Assembly: GCA_900539655.1 (NCBI GenBank)
Contig: UQCR01000128.1
Span: 1 to 18,095 of the forward strand
DNA from: an uncultured Robinsoniella sp.
GTDB lineage: Bacteria > Bacillota > Clostridia > Lachnospirales > Lachnospiraceae
Direction of reading: 5' to 3'
Length of the DNA stretch: 18,095 bases
Shown here: positions 1-7,242 of the stretch, piece after piece
Layout of the letters: every line of letters starts with the position of its first letter
Position numbering within the stretch: position 1 is the stretch's first letter
Notes under the pieces: model-generated
The model's input: only the letters and a program-made list of their open reading frames with translations
What the model was told of the DNA's origin: nothing
Databases searched by the model: none
Translations under genes and position numbers: made by a program

Positions 1-53
1 AATATTTACTTTTCAAAGTACTATGCCAGAGTTTTGCTGGCATGATCACTCAA
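1..53. other. Foreign-looking end with perfect hairpin next to the jetC break
   Basis: Positions 23-29 (ATGCCAG) and 37-43 (CTGGCAT) form a perfect 7-bp stem around a 7-nt loop. TCAA follows at 50-53, exactly where jetC coding ends. None of the three minus-strand frames beyond the jetC stop looks like SMC coiled coil. A hairpin close to the junction with no obvious terminal inverted repeat resembles an end of an IS200/IS605-type element; the IS608 right end also finishes in TCAA. This is inference from 53 bases. A transcription terminator, or the end of an unrelated neighbouring gene, is also possible. On the plus strand the open frame ends at a TGA at 43-45. Confidence 0.3.
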
Positions 54-937
54 GATTCCGAGAGATCATTTAAACCGTCCAGGCTCTGGCAGACACGATC
101 CAGGCTTTCTTCCATCTCCTGATGCCTTGGGAGATATTCCGTGATAACCTTTTGAGCCTGTATATATTCTTCATTTTTTATGGTATCTGACACTAATCCT
201 TCCAGGAGATCCTGAATGCTGGTTTCCCCTCTATCCTGTGCCAGAATGGCTTTTTCAATATTTTTAATAATCCACTCATTAAATACGCTGTCTGAAGTAC
301 TGCATCGCTCAAACAGTTCATCTATTCCGCCTTCATCATTATTCATCCGGGCGATCAGATTCTTCCATTCTTCCTGGGAAATCCCAAAATCCAGCAGAAG
401 CCTGCGGTACTGGGATGCATCATCTCTGCTGTAATAGAACATTTCCCTATGAGCAGAAACCAGTTTTCTCACTGCTTCTCTGGCACGCTCAAAAGGCATC
501 AGAACCAGAAGGTCATTTTCTCGTTTAGCAAACGGAACATAGCTGATATCAAAATCGCAAGCCTGCTGATAGTGACTGGCAAAGGTAAAGTAATTAATTT
601 TATTACTTTCTTCACTTCTCATACTGCTTCTTGGTGCAATTGCAATTCCGGTCATCAGATAATCTTTCATTGATGGATTATCCAACAGCCATTCAATCAT
701 AATAAAGGCCGGGCTTGTGTTCTTTTTAAAGTACTCGATCATCTTTCGTTTTTGCATTTTATGGTCGGGAATGATGGGTTGTAGAATTAGCTGTACAAGT
801 ACACTTTTTCCTCCTCCATTTGAAAGATTCAGTAGTGCATTTTCTCCATCGTAAAATGAATACGTCTCATCCTGAATCTCTCTGGCATCATTATTATAAG
901 AAAAATTTATGATCCTGATTCGGTTAATCTTCGGCAT
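50..937 (-). CDS. jetC: Wadjet JetC-like SMC ATPase, truncated N-terminal fragment (probable pseudogene)
   Basis: This is the N-terminal part of a MukB/SMC-like ATPase, the motor subunit of Wadjet plasmid- and phage-defence complexes. The protein starts MPKINRIRIINF and has a P-loop at about residues 38-46 (LSNGGGKSV). A dimer-core segment follows, and helical, charged sequence begins near residue 250. The start at 937 is chosen because AGGGGG lies 9 nt upstream, and it overlaps the end of jetB by 14 nt, as expected for translational coupling. Only 295 residues remain, whereas JetC proteins are usually about 1,000 residues or more. The coiled-coil arms, hinge, ABC signature and Walker B half are therefore missing. 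Translation beyond the TGA at 50-52 gives no SMC-like sequence in any frame, so this looks like an insertion or rearrangement and not a point mutation. Without the C-terminal half the protein cannot form a working ATPase. Confidence 0.8.
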   Translation of the reverse strand: MPKINRIRIINFSYNNDAREIQDETYSFYDGENALLNLSNGGGKSVLVQLILQPIIPDHKMQKRKMIEYFKKNTSPAFIMIEWLLDNPSMKDYLMTGIAIAPRSSMRSEESNKINYFTFASHYQQACDFDISYVPFAKRENDLLVLMPFERAREAVRKLVSAHREMFYYSRDDASQYRRLLLDFGISQEEWKNLIARMNNDEGGIDELFERCSTSDSVFNEWIIKNIEKAILAQDRGETSIQDLLEGLVSDTIKNEEYIQAQKVITEYLPRHQEMEESLDRVCQSLDGLNDLSES

Positions 938-1628
938 TGATTTTATCCCCCTGTGAAAATAGCTGATGAATTTCCTGTACCCTGGCTTCATCCAGATAAT
1001 AATATAAGAACAGGTCATCCATGCGTCTGGTACGCCTGATTTCTCTGCCTTCTTCCAGTACACGGATCAGCTTCTCATGTTCCAGCTGCGCATAGGCGCG
1101 AGCCAGCGTTCCCAGCTTCGACTTTCTGGCAACGCTATCTCCGATCTGTTTATTCTGCCATAGCTGGGCTATTTTATAAAAGTTGATGCCGTAATCCTTC
1201 TCCAGGGAAAGAGTCTCCTCTTCTCCTGTAAGGTACCCCTCCATTTTCTGGTCCAATGCCTCAATCAGATCTTTGGTCTGAATAAATTCTCTCTGTATAG
1301 GATTCGTATTCTTTCCGCCGTAGAACAGCTGGAAGATCATCATACAAATATAACATTGCAGGTAAGCATCAACAAGCTTTGCGTTTGTCGCTATATTCTC
1401 CCTGAAATCTTTCATCACATATCCCAGTACATCATTATCCAGGTTCGGTATCATATAAATAGTATTACCTGTATCCAGAATCCGGAAATCAAGTTCTTCT
1501 GAAAACTGCTCCAGAATTTCCCGGACTTCTTCATTTTTATATTCTACATACAATTCACTATCCGTCTTTGCATCAATTTCTCCGTTTTCCAATAAACGGT
1601 TATATATCGCTAATGCCTGTTTCAACAT
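924..1628 (-). CDS. jetB: Wadjet JetB-like (MukE-like, DUF6063-type) subunit
   Basis: A 234-residue, charged, mostly helical protein with no signal peptide or membrane segment. It sits between the JetA-like and JetC-like genes, where Wadjet operons carry the small MukE-like winged-helix subunit that bridges the kleisin and the SMC heads. Its size fits that role. The N-terminus (MLKQALAIYNRLLENGEID) resembles DUF6063 proteins, which I recall as partners of JetA; this family assignment is from memory of the family and context, not from a search. The start overlaps the end of jetA by 29 nt and the stop overlaps the start of jetC by 14 nt, so the three genes are tightly coupled. A G-rich stretch (AGGCGGGG) lies upstream of the ATG. 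The gene itself appears intact. Confidence 0.75.
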   Translation of the reverse strand: MLKQALAIYNRLLENGEIDAKTDSELYVEYKNEEVREILEQFSEELDFRILDTGNTIYMIPNLDNDVLGYVMKDFRENIATNAKLVDAYLQCYICMMIFQLFYGGKNTNPIQREFIQTKDLIEALDQKMEGYLTGEEETLSLEKDYGINFYKIAQLWQNKQIGDSVARKSKLGTLARAYAQLEHEKLIRVLEEGREIRRTRRMDDLFLYYYLDEARVQEIHQLFSQGDKINAED

Positions 1629-3231
1629 CCTGACTCACCCCGCCTCTAATCTTAGGTATTATTTCTATATCTGCCATATCTATTGTACTGTATAGCACTT
1701 CTTCTCCAACCGGATCTTCTATCACGACATGAAAAAGAGAGTCTTTTTTTTCAAATGCCAACAATTCCACACCGTAAAAGTCCGGATGCCTGTCTTCCAT
1801 CTGCCTGAGGCACCAGGACAGGTCAAACTCTCCGTTTGTATCCGGTACCATATCTTCCCTGGTACGGTTTTGCCACGATTCTATATCAATTACCCCATAT
1901 TCATACAGTTTTAATAGTATCAGAAAAATTCTTTTATTTTCCGTATACTGATGAATTCTTTGGGTTTTTTCCATGATATGTTCATAAAACTGTGAGAAAG
2001 TAAAGGATGCCCCCAGATCTCCTGCATACTTAAAGATCCGTTCTATAATCCGGAAATTCATAGCATTGCTGATTTCTCTGCCTACATTTCGCAAATCCTC
2101 TTCCAAAACATCTTCTTCCACCACCTGGTCTTCTTCTTCATTCTCCCTTAGCTTTCCCTGATTCTGGTAGATCAGGGAAAGATTCAGCTTCTTGTCTAAT
2201 GACGGTATACACAGAGGGGTCATCAGTTTCCAGAGATTCCATACATTTCTCGAATTTACTTTTTCCATCTCATCCATAATCTCCTTTTGGAAATCGAACC
2301 GTTTGACTACAGAAGCATAAAAGCTATTTCGAATCGTATCTTCATAAATATCATTCATGTTAAAACGTTTTCCTATAAGATTCCTCTGTTCCCCTATCAC
2401 AATCTGAATATTCCTCTTAATCTGATTCAGGTTATATAAAGCGTTATTCATTGTCTCGTCCGAAAAACCGCTCTCCTCTATCTCACGTCCGATCCGTTCT
2501 TCATCCTTCACAACCGCCTCTTTCATTTCCAGCATATCTTCATATTCTTCATCAATCAGATTGTATGTCTCAAGGAGCAGTCTTTCATGCTCCCCCCGGT
2601 CAATAGTATGAATATTCTGTCTCACCCGGTCTATAAAAGATTCCATTTCCCGCTTCTTCTGCCGGAGCATGTTAATCAAATCCCTGCTCTGTTTTAACGC
2701 ATGTTTATAATTTTTTCTCTTAAGCAGCATCTTCAGCTTTAACTGTTCCAGTTTAAAATCCATTTCCTTATCTATTTCTTTTGTCCTGAATAAAAAGTCA
2801 TATCCCTGATCCGTTAACTGATATACTATCTTATTTTCTGCTGTTATCTTATCACTGACCAGACGCACCTGAATATCGTGCCACTGCCGTCCATAATCCA
2901 TGATTCCATAATTTTTAACTGTCCCTTTATTTTGCAGAATATCTTTTACCATATATTCAGCCAGCCTCATAACCTGATCAAAAGGCCACTTTTTCTGATA
3001 CGCCGGCAGAATGTCATCCAGAAAACGCGCCATGTTCTCCAGTGTACATTCATCATTTTCATTTAAAGTCTGCTCCATAATATAGACAAGCAGCGTAAAG
3101 AACAGATTATCTAACTCTTCTCCCTGAAACCAGCTCTCTATTTCAATATTCGTATTCTTTCGATTGACAATGGAATCCACAACCGCTGCAAATCCCATTC
3201 TCTTTTCAAAACCTTCTAAAAAATCAAACAT
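1600..3231 (-). CDS. jetA: Wadjet JetA-like kleisin/MukF-like subunit (DUF5716-type)
   Basis: A 543-residue protein that begins MFDFLEGFEKRMGFAAVVDSI. This N-terminus resembles the Wadjet JetA family, which acts like MukF/kleisin and links the SMC heads. An N-terminal helical domain is followed by a long, heptad-like charged region at about residues 155-260 and a C-terminal winged-helix-like part. An in-frame ATG at 3264 would add 11 residues. The ATG at 3231 is preferred because GAGG lies 5 nt before it and it starts the conserved sequence. The gene lies 93 nt downstream of jetD, with a hairpin in the gap, and overlaps jetB by 29 nt. It appears complete. The family name is inferred from recognisable N-terminal sequence and gene order. 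Confidence 0.8.
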   Translation of the reverse strand: MFDFLEGFEKRMGFAAVVDSIVNRKNTNIEIESWFQGEELDNLFFTLLVYIMEQTLNENDECTLENMARFLDDILPAYQKKWPFDQVMRLAEYMVKDILQNKGTVKNYGIMDYGRQWHDIQVRLVSDKITAENKIVYQLTDQGYDFLFRTKEIDKEMDFKLEQLKLKMLLKRKNYKHALKQSRDLINMLRQKKREMESFIDRVRQNIHTIDRGEHERLLLETYNLIDEEYEDMLEMKEAVVKDEERIGREIEESGFSDETMNNALYNLNQIKRNIQIVIGEQRNLIGKRFNMNDIYEDTIRNSFYASVVKRFDFQKEIMDEMEKVNSRNVWNLWKLMTPLCIPSLDKKLNLSLIYQNQGKLRENEEEDQVVEEDVLEEDLRNVGREISNAMNFRIIERIFKYAGDLGASFTFSQFYEHIMEKTQRIHQYTENKRIFLILLKLYEYGVIDIESWQNRTREDMVPDTNGEFDLSWCLRQMEDRHPDFYGVELLAFEKKDSLFHVVIEDPVGEEVLYSTIDMADIEIIPKIRGGVSQDVETGISDI

Positions 3232-3290
3232 AATTTCCTCTTCTATTCCATCCGTAGGTAACAAAAAACACGCTCCATGGTAATAACTAG

Positions 3291-3324
3291 TACCGCATTT
3301 CTCAAATAATTGAGTAATGCTGTA
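3291..3324 (-). repeat. Intercistronic imperfect hairpin between jetD and jetA
   Basis: An inverted repeat begins immediately after the jetD TAG. The inner arms are 3295-3305 and 3310-3320, 11 bp with one mismatch around a 4-nt loop (ATAA). The pairing extends by TAC/GTA beyond a second mismatch. No T-run follows on the minus strand, so it is not a typical terminator. It may stabilise or process the polycistronic message and set the ratio of JetD to JetABC. Confidence 0.45.
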
Positions 3325-4332
3325 CTATTCACACATTCCAAGATAATCCTGCAAATTTAATATTTCCTGTGGAATTCTTCTGTTTTCATCCAATACTTTT
3401 CGAACAATCTCCCGATTTTGGTCTTCAAAAAAATCCAGGAATCCATGATTCCAGTCTCTTCCCCTGTTATCGTCCGTAGGCTGCATCCGTAAATTCTTCG
3501 CTCGTTCAGCCATTTTGTTATAGAGGGGCATAAAAGGTTGTATCTGAGCATCCCTGTTATGGGTGGCAGCACCATAATACATAAGGATTCCGGCAACATC
3601 AATATCTCCTGCATAAAATATCTTTCTGTTCTCAAAACCGTATTCCTTCACAAAAGTCTGAAGTGCAGCCTCACCTGTCACCTTATTTCCTTCCCCATAT
3701 ACCAGCAATCCGGCATTGACTCCTAAAAACCTTTTATGATTTCCATTCTTTAATGCTTCGCCAATTGAATACCATGTGTCTTTATTTTCAATAACGATTA
3801 CATCACCCTCAATCTGGTCAAATACCCTGCAAAAAAATGGCTCAGGGGCATAATAAAAATTCAGGCTGTCACCATCAAACCGATTGAACGAAAGGATTCT
3901 GCTGCCGCTTTTACTCTCCAGATATTTCTCATCACCCCAGATCGCAAAAGACTTTTCCTTAACCGACATCCTTTGCCGCAGCCGTGGATCATCCTTCCAG
4001 AGCATTTCACTGAGCCTGCAGATTCCTTCCTGCAGTTCTTTATATTCCCCGGGCTTCTCCAGATACCCGCTGATATTCAGCCCTGGATTCAGCGCTGCAA
4101 TTTCACTGAGGTAACAACTGTAATCTACCGAAGCTGAAAGCTTCTTATATTCCTGATAGACGGCCGGATAAAAGGATGTCATTCCGCTTTTCTTGATTGG
4201 TGCTATCTGTTTTGACTCACAGAGTTCCTCCAGAATATCATATAATTGCCGATAATTTATATCCGGACAGAGATTTAAGATATCCTCGTAGCGGAAACGT
4301 TTTTTCTGTATTTTCGAAATGTCAATCTTCAT
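3325..4332 (-). CDS. jetD: Wadjet JetD-like Toprim nuclease subunit
   Basis: A 335-residue protein with the two parts expected of JetD, the subunit that cleaves circular DNA loaded by JetABC. The N-terminus, about residues 1-65, looks like a winged helix. The C-terminal part, about residues 175-330, contains Toprim hallmarks: E182 in VIVIENKDT, and the DxD pair D243/D245 in GDIDVAG. These acidic residues bind the catalytic metal in Toprim folds such as topoisomerase VI. The start has GAGGAG upstream at good spacing. It is the first of four Wadjet genes in the order D-A-B-C, lies only 38 nt after the PII-like gene, and no terminator is visible between them. It appears intact although jetC is broken. 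The exact Wadjet subtype is not resolved. Confidence 0.85.
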   Translation of the reverse strand: MKIDISKIQKKRFRYEDILNLCPDINYRQLYDILEELCESKQIAPIKKSGMTSFYPAVYQEYKKLSASVDYSCYLSEIAALNPGLNISGYLEKPGEYKELQEGICRLSEMLWKDDPRLRQRMSVKEKSFAIWGDEKYLESKSGSRILSFNRFDGDSLNFYYAPEPFFCRVFDQIEGDVIVIENKDTWYSIGEALKNGNHKRFLGVNAGLLVYGEGNKVTGEAALQTFVKEYGFENRKIFYAGDIDVAGILMYYGAATHNRDAQIQPFMPLYNKMAERAKNLRMQPTDDNRGRDWNHGFLDFFEDQNREIVRKVLDENRRIPQEILNLQDYLGMCE

Positions 4333-4370
4333 AACCCGTTCTCCTCTTTTATTCAGAAGCGTGCTGTCAG

Positions 4371-5051
4371 CTATTCTTCCATAACGCTGTGTAATCCTAC
4401 CACACTGTCTACAGGAAGAGAAAAGACAATCGTACGGGATTTGGTGGATAATCCCGCCCGTTCCATAATAGCCTTCATAATATTCGCCTTATCCCGCTTT
4501 TTCGCCACAATATAAATCATATCTTTTTCATCTGCTATGGATACCCCAAAGAATTTAGAAACAAATTCACTTTCGCTGCCTTTTGCATGAATAATGGTTC
4601 CGCCGCCGGCTCCTGCGCTTCGTGCCGCTTCCATGACCACATCCGAGCTGCCCCGTTCGGATATGGCAATAATTAATGCATATGGCATCTCATTTATATT
4701 AACTGCTCCTTCTGACTGCATAGTTCTTTCCTCCATAAGATATCTCATACTGGAAATGCCTCCGATACTGTCTAATGGGATCGTAATCGCAATTCCGCTT
4801 CCAGGCATATCGATGCCCATTTCTGAGACCAGTTTCTTCAATAACCGTTTTGACAGGTCCCCTGCAACAACCACCTGCATCATGACTTTTTCTGAATCTT
4901 CAATTCCCAGGTAATCCAGTACTTTTTGCTGTGCTGTTCCGTTGCATAATGTTCCAAATTGGGAGTGAACCTCATATTTTTTGAAGAAATCAATATAATC
5001 CTCTTCATATTCACGCCTCACTATTGTAATTAACAAAAAAATATCACTCAT
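4371..5051 (-). CDS. Tandem PII-like signalling protein (P-II family nitrogen-regulator-like)
   Basis: A soluble protein of 226-227 residues made of two related ferredoxin-like domains. Each domain ends in a similar segment: IPLDSIGG at about 92-99 and LPVDSVVG at about 213-220. The second copy also has a glycine-rich turn (GAGGGTIIHAKG, about 148-159) that resembles the B/C-loop region of PII proteins. PII trimers sense nucleotides and small metabolites and control transporters. A fused two-domain form would need a different assembly or pseudo-symmetry. Two adjacent ATGs exist at 5054 and 5051; AGGGG is 4 nt and 7 nt upstream respectively, so 5051 is slightly favoured. The gene begins 7-10 nt after the DUF1538 stop, strongly suggesting that it regulates that membrane protein. 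The ligand is unknown. Confidence 0.75.
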   Translation of the reverse strand: MSDIFLLITIVRREYEEDYIDFFKKYEVHSQFGTLCNGTAQQKVLDYLGIEDSEKVMMQVVVAGDLSKRLLKKLVSEMGIDMPGSGIAITIPLDSIGGISSMRYLMEERTMQSEGAVNINEMPYALIIAISERGSSDVVMEAARSAGAGGGTIIHAKGSESEFVSKFFGVSIADEKDMIYIVAKKRDKANIMKAIMERAGLSTKSRTIVFSLPVDSVVGLHSVMEE

Positions 5052-5061
5052 CATTTTTCCC

Positions 5062-6576
5062 CTAAAGTTCTATAATATCTTCAACATCCACTGCTTCTGA
5101 TTTCTCCACGTCTTTGTCTTGCGTCTTGAACTTAAAATACAATCCAAGCAGCTGGATGGTTATTAATGGCGTCATGGCTACCATAGCCACTACCCCAAAT
5201 GCATCTGTGATTACATTCCCTCCTACTGCGGTGCATGCGCCCATTGCAAGAGGAAGCAGAAAAGTCGCTGTCATTGGACCGGAGGCAACACCACCGGAAT
5301 CAAAAGCGATAGCCGTAAATATCGGCGGAACAAAAAAACTTAATACGCCAGCCATCAGATATCCGGGGATCAGCAAATACATAATTGGAATCCCTGTAAT
5401 AATCCGAAGCATAGACAGGCCAACGGATATTGCGACACCGATAGCCAGACTTTTACTCATGGCTTTTATGGGAATCACGCCCGAAGTCAGTTCATATACC
5501 TGTTTATTGAGTACATGCACTGCCGGTTCCGCTGCTACAATAAAATATCCGATGACCATGCCAATCGGTATGATAATCCAACTGTAGCTGAGTGAACCAA
5601 GCTCTTTGCCAAGATAATTGCCTACAGACATAAATCCTACATTGACACCCGTTAAAAACATTACAAGTCCCAGATATGTATAAACAAGACCTGCACATAC
5701 CCTGATCATCTGGGTTTTGTTCATCTTCCTTCTGATCATCTGAAATATTATAAAAAATAAAGTAATCGGCAAAAGTGCCATTCCCACTTCTTTAAAATAG
5801 GTAGGAAACGCATGTTGAAACATCTGCCACATCTGACGTGAATTCTCGGTATCCGGAATCGTAATCTGAGTGTAGGTTCCTCCGTCTGTCTGGTAAACCA
5901 TGCCGAGAATCATGATTGCGAGAATGGGACCTACCGAACAAAGGGCAACCAGTCCAAAACTGTCTTCATCTGCATTCTTGTCACTTCTTATCGCTGCAAT
6001 ACCCATACCAAAAGCCATGATAAAAGGCACTGTCATGGGCCCGGTAGTCACACCGCCGGAGTCAAAGGCAACCGTCAGGAAATCTCCCGGAACAAAAGTA
6101 GAAAATAAAAATACCGCGGCATAGAGGCCGATAAGCAGATAGGAGAGCCTGATCCGAAATAAAATACGAAGCATTGCAACAACCAGGAAAACGCCCACGC
6201 CGATTGCTACAGCTCCTACAATAACTCCATTGCGGATAGATGGCACCTGTTCCGCAAGAACCTGAAGATCCGGTTCTGATATGGTAATGATACTGCCAAC
6301 CATAAAGCAGATAAACAGAATCAACCAGAATTTTTTGGATTTCGTTGTCTCTGCGCCCACATACTGCCCAATAGGCGTCATCGCCAGGTCTGCTCCCAGC
6401 GTAAAAAGCCCCATCCCAATAATTAGCAATACCGTTCCTACTACGAAAGCCATTAGAATGCTGTTTAGAATAGGTACAATGGTAAAACAGAGGAAGAAAA
6501 CAATACCCGCAATCGGCATTACAGATGTCAGAGCCTCTTTAAACTGTTCCAGTAATATGGTTCTGTGTTTTTTCAT
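5062..6576 (-). CDS. DUF1538 family multispanning membrane protein
   Basis: A 504-residue polytopic membrane protein with about a dozen hydrophobic segments and a clear internal duplication. AFDSGGV followed by GPMT occurs at 170-182 and again at 424-436. EPDLQVLAEQV (101-111) matches EPAVHVLNKQV (350-360), and GADLAMTPIGQYVG (61-74) matches GVNVGFMSVGNYLG (310-323). The paired repeats, about 250 residues apart, look like a two-fold transporter or channel with conserved Glu, Asp and Gly in membrane re-entrant or discontinuous helices. The family has no established substrate that I know of. The start at 6576 is chosen over an upstream ATG at 6621 because AAGGAG lies 5 nt before it. A promoter lies at 6645-6673. 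The PII-like gene follows directly and is the likely regulator. Confidence 0.85.
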   Translation of the reverse strand: MKKHRTILLEQFKEALTSVMPIAGIVFFLCFTIVPILNSILMAFVVGTVLLIIGMGLFTLGADLAMTPIGQYVGAETTKSKKFWLILFICFMVGSIITISEPDLQVLAEQVPSIRNGVIVGAVAIGVGVFLVVAMLRILFRIRLSYLLIGLYAAVFLFSTFVPGDFLTVAFDSGGVTTGPMTVPFIMAFGMGIAAIRSDKNADEDSFGLVALCSVGPILAIMILGMVYQTDGGTYTQITIPDTENSRQMWQMFQHAFPTYFKEVGMALLPITLFFIIFQMIRRKMNKTQMIRVCAGLVYTYLGLVMFLTGVNVGFMSVGNYLGKELGSLSYSWIIIPIGMVIGYFIVAAEPAVHVLNKQVYELTSGVIPIKAMSKSLAIGVAISVGLSMLRIITGIPIMYLLIPGYLMAGVLSFFVPPIFTAIAFDSGGVASGPMTATFLLPLAMGACTAVGGNVITDAFGVVAMVAMTPLITIQLLGLYFKFKTQDKDVEKSEAVDVEDIIEL

Positions 6577-6644
6577 GCATACTCCTTGTAGAAATCTAAG
6601 TGCTTGACCTTGGCCAATCACATCAATGGTTACTAATATAAATT

Positions 6645-6673
6645 ATTATACATGAAGGAATCTTATTTGGAAA
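6645..6673 (-). promoter_or_regulatory. Promoter of the DUF1538/PII/jet transcription unit
   Basis: On the minus strand an extended -10 (TG immediately before TATAAT; TATAAT at 6650-6645) is preceded by a 17-nt spacer and TTTCCA (-35 at 6673-6668, 4 of 6 matches). Transcription would begin near 6638, leaving a leader of about 60 nt before the DUF1538 start codon. Confidence 0.6.
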
Positions 6674-6740
6674 CTTTTTTCAATTTTTTTCTGGATACTT
6701 ATTTGTTAAACTAATAAATTGAAATACAACCAGGAACAGA

Positions 6741-6768
6741 TTGGCATCATCAATAATAATTTTATAAA
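6741..6768 (+). promoter_or_regulatory. Promoter of the DUF4177 gene
   Basis: TTGGCA at 6741-6746 and TATAAA at 6763-6768 are separated by 16 nt in A/T-rich DNA. They give a plausible sigma-A promoter about 70 nt upstream of the DUF4177 start codon and divergent from the DUF1538 promoter. Confidence 0.5.
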
Positions 6769-6845
6769 TGTATATACTATATATTATCAAATGTAACTAA
6801 AAAAGACCTTTTAAAAATCAAAATTAAAATGGAGAACAGAACAAG

Positions 6846-7061
6846 ATGCACGAATATAAATTGGTAAGAAAAGAAATTTTAAAAGACTGCAGCAGTAAAA
6901 AACAAAAAGAACAGGAATTTGAAGACTTAGAAAAGTTGTTAAATGAATATGCCTCCCAGGATTGGCGGCTGCTCACAGAATATTCTGATCTGAATGGCAC
7001 CAGTGATTTACCAGGGTATTATGTATTTGTATTTGAGCGGGAAATCATAGAAGCATGTTAG
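6846..7061 (+). CDS. DUF4177-like small protein
   Basis: A 71-residue cytosolic protein. It starts MHEYKLVRKEI, has a charged helical middle, then DWRLLTEYSDLNG and a strand YYVFVFERE. This beta-helix-beta pattern with a Trp and an aromatic C-terminal strand fits the DUF4177 family of small proteins, whose function is not established. GGAG lies 11 nt before the ATG. It is a single-gene unit between divergent minus-strand genes, with its own promoter. The stop codon lies in a hairpin (7046-7080). The family call rests on length and pattern only. Confidence 0.7.
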   Translation: MHEYKLVRKEILKDCSSKKQKEQEFEDLEKLLNEYASQDWRLLTEYSDLNGTSDLPGYYVFVFEREIIEAC

Positions 7062-7080
7062 TCATGAACATGCTCCTATG
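7046..7080 (+). terminator. Hairpin overlapping the end of the DUF4177 gene
   Basis: AGCATGTT (7052-7059) pairs perfectly with AACATGCT (7067-7074). After one mismatch, CATAG (7046-7050) pairs with CTATG (7076-7080). The stop codon is at the top of the stem. No T-run follows, so it may be an inefficient terminator or a 3'-end stabilising structure. Confidence 0.4.
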
Positions 7081-7110
7081 ATTCAAATATTATGCAGAAA
7101 CTGAACAAAG

Positions 7111-7132
7111 GACTGGTAATCTCTCACCAGCC
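7111..7132 (-). terminator. Weak terminator candidate downstream of the antiporter gene
   Basis: On the minus strand GGCTGGT (7132-7126) pairs with ACCAGTC (7117-7111) with one G-U pair and an 8-nt loop. A moderately T-rich stretch follows (CTTTGTTCAGTTT). It lies about 110 nt after the antiporter stop. The stem is short, so confidence is low. Confidence 0.3.
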
Positions 7133-7242
7133 CCAAAGGGATTAAAACATACGAAGAATTATTTTACTGCATCAGTTTATCACATCACTTCAATGAAGTC
7201 AAGAAGGAATTTCGAAAAATTAATTCATTTCCTGCCCAATTA

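Noticed and set aside
5114..5587. 157-codon open frame on the plus strand
   Set aside because: It is antisense to the DUF1538 gene, whose internal repeats and ribosome binding site make it clearly the coding strand. The opposite frame has a biased, low-complexity composition.
7141..7242. ACTTCA/TGAAGT palindrome near 7190-7202 as a terminator
   Set aside because: The loop would be a single base and no T-run follows, so it cannot form a usable hairpin.
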